Positions 21,897-29,722 of a DNA stretch of 59,552 nucleotides are shown one piece after another. The notes under the pieces were generated by a model, which did no database searches, had not been told where the DNA came from, and saw only the letters and a program-made list of their open reading frames with translations. The position numbers and the translations under genes were made by a program. Each line of letters begins with the position of its first letter. The stretch's first letter is position 1. The stretch comes from Deltaproteobacteria bacterium (GTDB taxonomy: Bacteria > Desulfobacterota > Syntrophobacteria > Syntrophobacterales > Syntrophobacteraceae): assembly GCA_021793275.1 (NCBI GenBank), contig JAJYTC010000005.1:1-59552 (forward strand). The letters run 5' to 3'.

Positions 21897-22931
21897 CTAC
21901 CAGGAATCCGGATATTTGGCATAATACTCTTCGAACCACGCCTTCGCCTCGTACGCCTGATCCATATGTTCCACCGGAACATCGTAGGGCATGTCTCAGC
22001 CAGGTGCGAAGCAGTACCCGGTCGTACCGCCGGCTGCAAGGCTCACAATAGCGTCCTCCCTGGGGGAAAGCAGTCCCAAAGAAAGAGCCAGTGTCAGTTT
22101 CAGGTTTCCCCCGAATCCCACCTTATGCTTAATGGCGATATCGCGAACGAAGTTGAGGTTCAACTGTTCGTCGATGGCAAATCCATGGGTCCCGACCTGC
22201 GCAACCGACTCCAGGACCTTGGTGGCGTCTCCGCAGATAAAAAATGAGGAGGTCAATCCGGCGTCATTGATAACCTTGATGGCGTCCTGGCAATAGGGAT
22301 GCACGAACTCTTTGAAAGTTGCATCCTTTATCTGCGAGGCGACCGGGTCAACTATTGCAATTATATCCGCGCCCATCTCGGCATAGAGCTGTGCGGCCCT
22401 GGCGCCGACCTGCCCCGCGAACTTCAAAACATCGTGGGCCTTTTCCTTGTTTTTGTACACATCGGTGAAAATTCGAACCCCCGCCAGATGCGATGCGAGC
22501 GTCAACGGACCGCAAAAAAGGCCCATCAGGGCACAGTCCATCTGTTCGAGTTGAGGCTTGGCAAGTCTGGCTGCCTCAAACAGAATGGGCCAGCGCCCGC
22601 TTTCCTTGGTCGGCAGTTTAAGTCCCGCCTCCGCCACGCTCTTGTCGGACAGCGGATGGTTGGTCACCGAAGGCACGTTATCGGGCCACCATTTCAAGTC
22701 GCAACCAACCGAATTGGCTTCCACCGACAGGTCGAAAACCAGTGGAATTCCATCCGCATGATACCTCTTGGCGGCAAAAGTGACTCCCTTGGCAAGCAAC
22801 TCAGGGTCCTTGAGCATTTTGTCAGCCGGCTCTCCAATGAGAAAAGCGCAGTGAACTCCTGCGTACGGAACCCACGGTGGGGATGGAGTCTTCTTGCCGC
22901 GGATTGCGTCAATGAGCAACTGTTTTGCCAT
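21897..22931 (-). CDS. UroD/MtaA-family methyltransferase selenoprotein
   Basis: 344 residues if the TGA at 21996-21998 is read as selenocysteine (residue 312). The frame before it is a corrinoid methyltransferase of the UroD/MtaA/MtbA family (ALMGLFCGPLTLASHL, GADIIAIVDPVASQI, FFICGDATKVLESV, GFGGNLKLTLAL). It reaches TGYCFAPG and then TGA, where relatives have PGCD, the Cys being the last zinc ligand. Reading on gives DMPYDVPVEHMDQAYEAK to a TAG at 21897, a normal family C-terminus. The other family member here (33796-34881) has WPGCDLWPD at the same place. A perfect hairpin follows the TGA. The usual H-x-C ligand pair is F-I-C. It probably moves a methyl group between a corrinoid and a thiol or selenol; partners unknown. 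Confidence 0.88.
21966..21982 (-). promoter_or_regulatory. putative bacterial SECIS hairpin
   Basis: On the minus strand ATGTTCC-GGT-GGAACAT forms a perfect 7-bp stem with a GGU loop. It begins 13 bases after the TGA, so the loop is about 20 bases downstream, the position and loop composition expected for SelB-binding SECIS elements such as that of E. coli fdhF (GGU in the loop). Confidence 0.75.
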
Positions 22932-23133
22932 AAACTACCTCCGTCCAGCCTTAAAGGATTTTTCCAAAAACCTCGATCCGGAAAAATCATCGGATCGATG
23001 GCCAGCCGTTCCATGGCTCAATACGAACGAGCCTTGGAACGCCTCCCGCAAAATCGCAGCCAGTAAGGAACCGCAGGACCGGGCGCGCCCTCCGACGTTT
23101 AGCACGGCGCCCTTAATCCGCAATTCCACGGCA

Positions 23134-23475
23134 TTAGGAGCAATCGGGATTCCCTGCTTGATCGCCGGTCAACTCGATAGTGACATTTTTCTTTACCGCC
23201 ATGCCCAACTCGGCCTCGACCGCTTTGATCAGCGCCGTTGGGACCGGACAAGCGGGATGGAGCTTACAACCGGCTGCGGATTGAAATACCCGGTTCATGC
23301 CGAAGGCCGCTCCCAGGATATCTAATAAATCTACTTCATCCATTTCAGCAGCCAATTTCGAGACCTGCCCGCACTGACTTTCCAGCCGGATTGTCGTTTT
23401 GTATTTTCCTTTTCGCCCGACTTCGATCAGGCAGATGAAACCACAAGCTCCTGGATCAACACGTACTTTTGTCAC
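23134..23475 (-). CDS. small Cys-rich protein, DUF6951-like
   Basis: 113 residues from a GTG start. Seven cysteines: VDPGACGFICLIEV near the start, ESQCGQV in the middle, AAGCKLHPACPVPTALIKAVEAELG and a final DCS. This resembles a small family (DUF6951) that I associate with corrinoid methyltransferase neighbourhoods; the biochemical role is not known to me. It heads the minus-strand run, 202 bases before the selenocysteine-containing methyltransferase. A metal or cluster site is plausible from the Cys pattern. Confidence 0.7.
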   Translation of the reverse strand: MTKVRVDPGACGFICLIEVGRKGKYKTTIRLESQCGQVSKLAAEMDEVDLLDILGAAFGMNRVFQSAAGCKLHPACPVPTALIKAVEAELGMAVKKNVTIELTGDQAGNPDCS

Positions 23476-23744
23476 GATCTGTCACCAGTTAAAGAACGAT
23501 TGAAAAGCACTCCTTATTCCATTTCCGGGGCCGCTGTGCACTCCATAACATCAGGGATCGTGAAATAGGCGGCTTCGAGGGAGAATGCGCAGGGGAAGCT
23601 GGCTTGTAATCGGTATATTCGAAAGCGACCAATACGGCTTCAACTATAATATATAAATAAGCTGGATTCTATCGTCCAAGAGATGATTTTGGAGTTGATA
23701 GCGGTCCAACTGAAGGACGGCTTCGAACTACGTCGCCCAAACTG

Positions 23745-24407
23745 TCATACTTCAACAATTCCGAGTTCTATCGCAAACTGAAAAAGCTGTGCAATGTTCT
23801 CAATTTCCAGCTTGTTCATGATGTTGGCACGGTGTGTCTTGACGGTGCTCATGCTCACGCATAGAGTATCCGATATCTCTCTTGTGGACCTTCCTTCGGC
23901 CATCATCTGGAAAACCTCCCGCTCCCGATCGGAGAGTTTGGCGTAGAGGTTTTCCTCCGTGGATTTCACCCGCTTTATCGAGACGTAATCTTCGACCACC
24001 CTGCGGGATATGGAGGGGCTCAGGTAGGTGTCGCCGTTCACCGCCGCGCCTATGGCCTTGATGATGTCGTCGCCGGTCGAGTCTTTGAGAAGATACCCCG
24101 ATGCGCCCAGGCTGAACAGTTCGCTTATGAACCTGTCGTGAGAATGCATCGAAAGTATGATCACCTTGGTGTTGCGTGACACTTTCCTGATTTGCCGGGT
24201 CGCCTCGATTCCGTTCAACACCGGCATCGCTATGTCCATCAGGACGACATCGGGCTTCAGTTCTTCAACCTTGGTTATTGCTTCCCTGCCGTTTTTGGCC
24301 TCTCCAATGACGCTCAACTCACCCTCTCCGTCAAGGAGTTTGGCCAGTCCCTGCCTGACAATCGTATGATCGTCCGCCAAAAGTATGGTCACTGTCCTGC
24401 TGTTCAC
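23745..24407 (-). CDS. NarL/LuxR-type response regulator
   Basis: 220 residues. Receiver domain with ILLADDHTIVRQGL (acidic pocket DD), VVLMDIAMPVLNG (phospho-Asp) and VIILSMHSH (Thr/Ser), Lys in LLKDSTGDD; then a LuxR-type helix-turn-helix LSDREREVFQMMAEGRSTREISDTLCVSMSTVKTHRANIM-like block. The start overlaps the end of the histidine kinase gene by 77 bases, so the two are coupled and form a pair. Targets are not visible; the corrinoid genes on either side are candidates. Confidence 0.93.
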   Translation of the reverse strand: MNSRTVTILLADDHTIVRQGLAKLLDGEGELSVIGEAKNGREAITKVEELKPDVVLMDIAMPVLNGIEATRQIRKVSRNTKVIILSMHSHDRFISELFSLGASGYLLKDSTGDDIIKAIGAAVNGDTYLSPSISRRVVEDYVSIKRVKSTEENLYAKLSDREREVFQMMAEGRSTREISDTLCVSMSTVKTHRANIMNKLEIENIAQLFQFAIELGIVEV

Positions 24408-26439
24408 TAGACTTTTCTCCCACTGGAATTAAAATCCGTACCTTCGTTCCCCTCCCAACCGAAGAGCGGATGGAAAAAGTACCGCCGATCATGGCAACCC
24501 GTTCTCTGATGCCGAGCAATCCCAGCCCTTGCATGAACGATTTGGACATGTCGAACCCCATCCCATCGTCCTCGGCAACAAAAATGATGTTTGGGAACCC
24601 TTTGATGATGGAAAGTCTGAACAGTTCAGCGCCAGAGTGCCTAAGCACATTTGTGATGACTTCTTGGGAAATCCGGTACAAAATGGTTTCAATCTCGGGC
24701 TTCAAACGATTCTCGAATCCAATCATTCTGAAGTCGATTTCCATGCCGCTGTAGCGTCCGATGCTTTGCAGATACGCCTCCAGCGCGGGCTCCAGGCCCA
24801 GATCGCTTAGCACCGCCGGATGCAGTCTGTGGGACATGCTTCGGATATCCTGGTAAGTGCGGCTGATTTGTTTTTTTACATCGCCGATTTCTTCTATCAG
24901 ATGGGAATAGTGCGGAGGGATGTTCCTGCAGACGTTTTCAAGGGCGTAATTTATGCCCGTCAAGGCCTGGCCGGCCTCGTCGTGCAACTCCCTGGCAATC
25001 CGGCGCCGTTCCTCCTCCTGCGAGTTGAAAAGCCTGGCATTAAGCTGTTTGAGTTCTTCCCTGTGCTGATTAACAGTCTGAATCAGCAACGAATTTTCAA
25101 TGGCGCTTCCCAGAAAGTTTCCGAGGGAACCAAGGATACGCTGGTCGGGCTCACTGATTCGTCTTGGAGAAGGCACCTCCAGGGCCAAAAAACCCGATGC
25201 CCTGTCCTTCCTGTTTATCAGAAAGCAGGTAAGCTCAATGCTGAAGTCGGCCCCGCTTTCTTTCAAAGTCGCCTTGAAAGGCGGAAACGACTTTAAAGTG
25301 CTAAGCGGTACCGTTCCCCTGAGCAGAAAGCGCATCAGCGCCTTATCATGGAGCCTTACTTGGACCGCGCCGCTCGAAACGCCGGCCGGAAAACCATGTT
25401 GTACCCTCAGCGTGAAGTCTCTATCTTCATCGATTAGAAAAACCCCTCCGGAAGGAAGCCCCAAAACGCTGAGCACCTTTTTCAGGGCCACCATGAGAAT
25501 GTCGTCCAGATGCTGAGAAGCATTCATCGCTACTGCTACGGCATGGATGAGAGACAACTTCCGGTATTGCTGCTGCATATGCCTGATGCCGTCCATGCGA
25601 GCCGTAATATCTTTTGCAATCCCCTCGTATCCAACGATTTTTCCGTCTGCATCCTCGACCGCATTGCCGCTCATCAGGCAGTAAAGAGGCGTCCCATCCT
25701 TTTTGCTCAAAGCAGCTTCATAGTCTTTCACAAAGCCGTGCCGGTCGATCTGTTCCCTGAAAACCCTCCAATGCATGGGGTTGCCGAACGCCTTTTCCAC
25801 CGATTCGAGCGAAAGCACTTCCTCCTTATTCTTATAGCCCAGCAGATCCACGGACGCCTGATTCAAATCCTTGAAAACTCCATCCTTGGATGTGATGAAT
25901 ATCATGTCCTTGGATCCATCGAACAAGCGCCGGTATCTGTCTTCGGAACTTTTGAGATCCTCCTTGAGCTGTTTGCGGTCCAGGATATCCCGGAATACAT
26001 ACATCGTCTTGTCGATCGCAGCCCCCTCCGGGCCGGTCAGCGCGCATATTGTGCAGAGAATGGGAAAGCTCCGGCCGTCCCGCCTCTTCAAGTCGAATTC
26101 TCGGATAAAAACAGTCTTTCCATCGCCGAATTTATGCAGGGTGCAATCATCTTTGCAAAAGCCGCCACAGAATATTTCACTGCAATGCCTGCCTATCGCG
26201 TCCGAAGCCGTGATGCCTGTAATTCGTTCGGCGGCGGTGTTGAAGTAGTCGACTCGGTTGCCTTCTCCTGTCGTAAAGAGACCGTAGGGGAGATTATCAA
26301 GGACTTCCATGAGTGCTTTTTGCTTCCTTGAAACGGCCTCGGCGATTTCCGAACTGACGCACACTATGTCGTCGGAAACAAATATGGGAAACTGCTGAGT
26401 TGACTTCTCGCTGTTTTTTTTGACAACGAGGTATATCAC
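24331..26439 (-). CDS. PAS-PAS-GAF histidine kinase (NarX/DegS type)
   Basis: 702 residues, no membrane segment. Two PAS domains (about 40-160 with a Cys-rich loop CSEIFCGGFCKDDC, and 165-285), a GAF domain (about 305-450), then a HisKA_3 dimerisation domain with ERRRIARELHDEAGQALTG (phospho-His) and a HATPase domain (NVLRHSGAELF, DDGMGFDMSKSFMQGLGLLGIRERV). GTG start at 26439 with GAGGAG eight bases upstream. The cysteines in the first PAS are close in sequence (CxxxxCxxxxC) and might bind metal or a redox signal, as in a cytosolic sensor of redox state; that is inference. Confidence 0.9.
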   Translation of the reverse strand: MIYLVVKKNSEKSTQQFPIFVSDDIVCVSSEIAEAVSRKQKALMEVLDNLPYGLFTTGEGNRVDYFNTAAERITGITASDAIGRHCSEIFCGGFCKDDCTLHKFGDGKTVFIREFDLKRRDGRSFPILCTICALTGPEGAAIDKTMYVFRDILDRKQLKEDLKSSEDRYRRLFDGSKDMIFITSKDGVFKDLNQASVDLLGYKNKEEVLSLESVEKAFGNPMHWRVFREQIDRHGFVKDYEAALSKKDGTPLYCLMSGNAVEDADGKIVGYEGIAKDITARMDGIRHMQQQYRKLSLIHAVAVAMNASQHLDDILMVALKKVLSVLGLPSGGVFLIDEDRDFTLRVQHGFPAGVSSGAVQVRLHDKALMRFLLRGTVPLSTLKSFPPFKATLKESGADFSIELTCFLINRKDRASGFLALEVPSPRRISEPDQRILGSLGNFLGSAIENSLLIQTVNQHREELKQLNARLFNSQEEERRRIARELHDEAGQALTGINYALENVCRNIPPHYSHLIEEIGDVKKQISRTYQDIRSMSHRLHPAVLSDLGLEPALEAYLQSIGRYSGMEIDFRMIGFENRLKPEIETILYRISQEVITNVLRHSGAELFRLSIIKGFPNIIFVAEDDGMGFDMSKSFMQGLGLLGIRERVAMIGGTFSIRSSVGRGTKVRILIPVGEKSSEQQDSDHTFGGRSYDCQAGTGQTP

Positions 26440-26651
26440 TCGGCACTCCTCGTCAGGACACTTCAGGGGTGGAATAATCTACCGGCCGTTTCGACCGGAC
26501 CGGTCTGAAAACATCGGAGTTGTCCTGGCGGCATGCCGGGAACAACGTGACTCATAGGTGCAAAGAGTGAACAGTTAGATGACGACAGATGAAAAAACGC
26601 GCTGGGAGATGAACTGGAGCGAACAGATATTAACTCATGGCCGACAGCCGA

Positions 26652-27584
26652 TCAAGGACCAATCGGCGTTTCTTCAACTGCCATGGCAATGGACGGGCGA
26701 CTTTGAAGGATTCCCGAAGCACGGGGGGGCTGTTGGCATGCGCACGCCGCCGTCCTTCTTTTCATGATCGGCTCGATCACCTTGCCGAAAACCAGCGCGG
26801 ACAGTGTCCCTCCGGTGAGCGGGCCTAGAACGTAAACCGTCAAAAAACCGCCGGAAGAACCTGGAATGGCGATGCGTCCCCACCCGGCAAAATAGGAAAA
26901 TAAGCGCGGCCCGAAGTCCCGGGCCGGATTCAGCCCTGCCTGGGTCAGCGGAGCGAGCACTCCTATGATCGCGGTGACCGTGAGACCGATCAATACTGGC
27001 ACGATCTCGCTCGACGGTCGGCCCACATTGCAATCCTCGGTCAGCATGAAGATAGTGAAGACCAGCAGCGCGGTGCCCGCCCCTTCGACAAGAAAGGCAA
27101 GAGGTAAAGAAACCGAAACTATCGCGGATGGAGAACCCGGATTGGGAAAATAGTCGCCGAATATCATCGCCGTTTTTACAGATGCCGCGCTACCCCTGGT
27201 TATGTGGTGGACGGATTCGAAATGCGCGATGGAACCCGAAAAGATCGCATAGATCAGCATGCCGGCAGCAAAAGCCCCCAGCACCTGCGCCAGCCAGTAA
27301 TAAGGCAGTTTGCGCGCCCGCATCCTTCCCGCCACGACCATGCCCAGGCTCACGGCGGGATTGAGATGAGCGCAGGAAAGATGGCGCGTGCAGTAAATGG
27401 CAAGGGATACGCCGATTCCCCACATGAGCGCCACCTGCAGCAACCCCGAGAGGGCGTTAAAAAGCACCGCAACCGCTACTGAACCGGTTCCGAAGAAAAC
27501 CAGTATAAAAGTGCCGAGCAACTCTCCTGCAAAACCCTGCACAACCTCATGACTTATCACTCGTTCCCAGACCTTGCCCTTCAT
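26652..27584 (-). CDS. aquaporin / aquaglyceroporin (MIP family)
   Basis: 310 residues with six membrane segments and two half-helices: SCAHLNPAVSLG and QAGLNPARDFGPRLF. The Asp after the second NPAR is the glycerol-facilitator-type residue, so small polyols or alcohols may pass as well as water. About 35 cytoplasmic residues follow the last helix (CACQQPPRA). The ATG at 27584 has GGAG five bases upstream and is better than the GTG at 27590. It is last in padR-cobW-mini-thioredoxin-this gene; a facilitator for a methylated substrate of the corrinoid enzymes is a possible but untested reading. Confidence 0.88.
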   Translation of the reverse strand: MKGKVWERVISHEVVQGFAGELLGTFILVFFGTGSVAVAVLFNALSGLLQVALMWGIGVSLAIYCTRHLSCAHLNPAVSLGMVVAGRMRARKLPYYWLAQVLGAFAAGMLIYAIFSGSIAHFESVHHITRGSAASVKTAMIFGDYFPNPGSPSAIVSVSLPLAFLVEGAGTALLVFTIFMLTEDCNVGRPSSEIVPVLIGLTVTAIIGVLAPLTQAGLNPARDFGPRLFSYFAGWGRIAIPGSSGGFLTVYVLGPLTGGTLSALVFGKVIEPIMKRRTAACACQQPPRASGILQSRPSIAMAVEETPIGP

Positions 27585-27641
27585 CGTCACTCCGGTGTCC
27601 TTGCTTATTATTTGAATATCAGTTATGAGCGCCTATGCCCC

Positions 27642-27887
27642 TCAGCCTCCAAGCAGACCGACGAGCTTTTCCACCGAGAAGACTTTGCCCTGAGATACCA
27701 CCATGCCATCGATTACAAGCGCCGGACTGAGCAGAAGACCGTACCTGTCGCGAACCTCCCGCGAGAGTGTCCAACGCTTGAGCACCGTAGCGTCAATTTT
27801 AAGCAACGCCAGCGCTTCATTGACATTTTCCAACAATCGCGTGCACCACTCACAGGGTGGGTCCAGACCGATCACTTCAATCTCCAT
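27642..27887 (-). CDS. CxxC mini-thioredoxin (Thioredoxin_3 type)
   Basis: 81 residues. MEIEVIGLDPPCEWCTRLLEN carries the CEWC site; LSPALVIDGMVVSQGKVFSVEKLVGLL is the cis-Pro loop and final helix. It is closely similar in layout to the protein at 17806-18051, and like it sits next to a CobW-type GTPase gene (34 bases downstream of it). No signal peptide. Reducing partner and client unknown. Confidence 0.85.
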   Translation of the reverse strand: MEIEVIGLDPPCEWCTRLLENVNEALALLKIDATVLKRWTLSREVRDRYGLLLSPALVIDGMVVSQGKVFSVEKLVGLLGG

Positions 27888-27920
27888 TTTTCGGCTCCTG
27901 TAACAGATTTGACGTGCCCG

Positions 27921-29060
27921 TCAGCTTTCCCTTGTCAGATAAGGCGGATTCGGATAGGCCGGGCTGAAGCATTGGAGGTCAATGAATTCCGTTGCAACGC
28001 CTGCTTCCGCGGCCGTTCCGGCTACCGCCGCACGGACCAGGGATTCCAGCTCTGGAGGCTCCATCTGCACCCGGGCATTAACAAGCAGCGTCGCACTGAG
28101 TGCATCGCCCAAATGGCGGTCACTAAAAGAAGGTTCGCTGTTCAGTTGTACCAGATTACCCCAGATCGACCGGCCCTGGGTTGTCGCGGCTAATTTGACG
28201 TGGCCTATGGCGGCGTTAAGAGCGCGAAAACCGTCTCTTAAGCGCAGGATAACTTTTTCCAATATATCCATGGGGTTGAAGGCCCGATCTCCTGTGATCT
28301 TTACCGCCGCATTCAGCCAGCCCAGCACGGCTTCGGCGTGAGCATAGCGATCATAGTCGATCTGGGCTAGAACCGTTCCAGCCCCCGGCCGGCCCGTAAT
28401 CAACTGCTCGACCCATGTCTCCAGGCCCTCTCCTTTCAGGGCAGATAGAGGCAAAACCTGTTTGGAAGGGAAGCGCTCGCGCAACAACCCCGCAATACGG
28501 TTTGATTCTTTGATACCCAACCGGTCGATCTTGTTAAGAACTATCAGGTCGGCCTCTTCGAGCTGCTTACTGAAAAGGTAGGCGACATCTTCCGGAAAAG
28601 TGGTCGAGGTTTCTCCGAACAGAAGTTCGCGAACTCTGTCGGGGTCAACCATTGTGGAAAACGGCGCAAAGACAAATTGATCCCGATAATTGATTTTAAC
28701 AGGGTTTGCCACTGAAGCAACGAAGTCCGTGCAACTGCCAACCGGTTCCCCCAGAAGAATATCCGGCTCATGGGCGAGGACCTTCTCCACATGATCGATC
28801 AGTTCGTCGAACTTGCAGCAGAAGCAGCCGCCGACAACTTCTTCCACCGGTACATCCAGTTTTTCAAGCATCTGGCGAACGACGAGCGTGTCGGTAAGGT
28901 TGCCGCTTTGATCGTTGGTTATTATTCCGACTTTCTTGCCTCGCCTGATGAGCAGTCTGGCCATCGCTCCCAGGGCCGTCGTTTTCCCTGAGCCCAGAAA
29001 GCCGCCTGCGAATATCAGTCTGACCGGTTTCTTTACGGTAAGCAGTCTAGGTTTATTCAT
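27921..29060 (-). CDS. CobW/G3E-family GTPase
   Basis: 379 residues. P-loop GGFLGSGKTTALGAMA, metal motif GGCFCCKFDEL (CxCC), VLNKIDRLGIKESN and a long C-terminal part. The motif between P-loop and CxCC reads IITNDQSGNLTDT rather than NEFG, as in a subgroup of G3E GTPases found near corrinoid proteins. The gene overlaps the end of padR by four bases (ATGA), so the two are coupled, and is followed by a CxxC mini-thioredoxin. A role in loading a metal or cofactor of corrinoid enzymes is inference from family and neighbours. Confidence 0.85.
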   Translation of the reverse strand: MNKPRLLTVKKPVRLIFAGGFLGSGKTTALGAMARLLIRRGKKVGIITNDQSGNLTDTLVVRQMLEKLDVPVEEVVGGCFCCKFDELIDHVEKVLAHEPDILLGEPVGSCTDFVASVANPVKINYRDQFVFAPFSTMVDPDRVRELLFGETSTTFPEDVAYLFSKQLEEADLIVLNKIDRLGIKESNRIAGLLRERFPSKQVLPLSALKGEGLETWVEQLITGRPGAGTVLAQIDYDRYAHAEAVLGWLNAAVKITGDRAFNPMDILEKVILRLRDGFRALNAAIGHVKLAATTQGRSIWGNLVQLNSEPSFSDRHLGDALSATLLVNARVQMEPPELESLVRAAVAGTAAEAGVATEFIDLQCFSPAYPNPPYLTRES

Positions 29061-29494
29061 GATAGCTCCTTCGGTGCCATTGGCTGGTCGGAGGTCAAGG
29101 TCACCTTGGGTAAAATCGCATTGGAAAACACTTTTTGTGCTTCATCCATGAATTTGCCGATCAAGGTCGCATGAGTGCTCAGGGTGCTGAGCCATCGCCA
29201 CATACATTCTTTGCCGGCCTCTGTGAGAAAAAACTTGCGCTTGGCCGGTCCCGGCCCGCTCGTATCCCATGTCGAAGTCAGCACACCACGCTTTTCCAGT
29301 TGATTGAGGTGACGGTAGAGACCACCCGGGTTGAGTCCAAAGCCCAGTTCCTGCAGTTGGCCAAGGATGATCTTCTGAATGTCGTAGCCGTGCAAACCGT
29401 CATTTTGATGAAGAGTCAGAAGTATCCAGGGCGCCACCAGGGTGCTGATGTTTTTGCCCGAACAGGGGCATTCGTCGAAATCGATAATTGGCAT
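29057..29494 (-). CDS. PadR-family transcriptional regulator
   Basis: 145 residues. A winged helix-turn-helix of PadR type: APWILLTLHQNDGLHGYDIQKIIL, LNPGGLYRHLNQLEKRGVL and TEAGKECMWRW, with a C-terminal helix for dimerisation. The N-terminus carries DECPCSGKN with two cysteines, which could bind a metal or cluster. The 19-bp palindrome 18 bases upstream of its start is a probable operator, so it likely represses its own operon and perhaps the divergent btuFCD. The effector is unknown; a cobamide or the transported substrate is possible. Confidence 0.85.
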   Translation of the reverse strand: MPIIDFDECPCSGKNISTLVAPWILLTLHQNDGLHGYDIQKIILGQLQELGFGLNPGGLYRHLNQLEKRGVLTSTWDTSGPGPAKRKFFLTEAGKECMWRWLSTLSTHATLIGKFMDEAQKVFSNAILPKVTLTSDQPMAPKELS

Positions 29495-29511
29495 TATTCA
29501 TCCTGATCATA

Positions 29512-29530
29512 TAGTCTACATTGTAGACTA
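29512..29530. promoter_or_regulatory. 19-bp palindromic operator, probably for PadR
   Basis: TAGTCTACA-T-TGTAGACTA is a perfect inverted repeat with 9-bp arms. It lies 18 bases upstream of the padR start, between the divergent padR and btuF transcripts. PadR proteins bind palindromes of this kind near their own promoters. Confidence 0.7.
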
Positions 29531-29544
29531 GCACCTTAAGCTCT

Positions 29545-29583
29545 AAAAGATCAAAACGCAAGCCTGTTTTCGCGTGATCTTTT
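29545..29583. repeat. inverted repeat in the padR-btuF intergenic region
   Basis: AAAAGATCA (29545-29553) and TGATCTTTT (29575-29583) form 9-bp arms around a 21-base loop, with CGC/GCG able to extend the stem. It lies between divergent genes, so a regulatory site or a transcript-end hairpin for antisense reads are both possible. Confidence 0.4.
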
Positions 29584-29722
29584 GCCGCCGGCACAGGGCC
29601 GGGATAGCCCCCCACTCACCCATTCACCCATTCACCGACTCTCCAATTGACGCAAAGCGAATAAAAAGTGAGAATAGCCCCGCACGTGATCAAAGTGGCG
29701 TCAAGCCGATTCGAATCGCACA

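Noticed and set aside
21897-21992. Separate 31-codon ORF starting at ATG 21992
   Set aside because: It is in frame with the methyltransferase and matches that family's C-terminus, so it is the end of the selenoprotein.
21996-22931. Methyltransferase ending at the TGA at 21996
   Set aside because: The family has about 30 more residues, and the open frame after the TGA supplies them with a matching pattern and a SECIS-like hairpin.
22299-23066. Plus-strand frame of 255 codons
   Set aside because: It lies opposite the methyltransferase gene and shows no family features.
29600-29640. CACCCATTC short tandem as CRISPR-like repeat
   Set aside because: Units are only 8-9 bases and adjacent, with no spacers.
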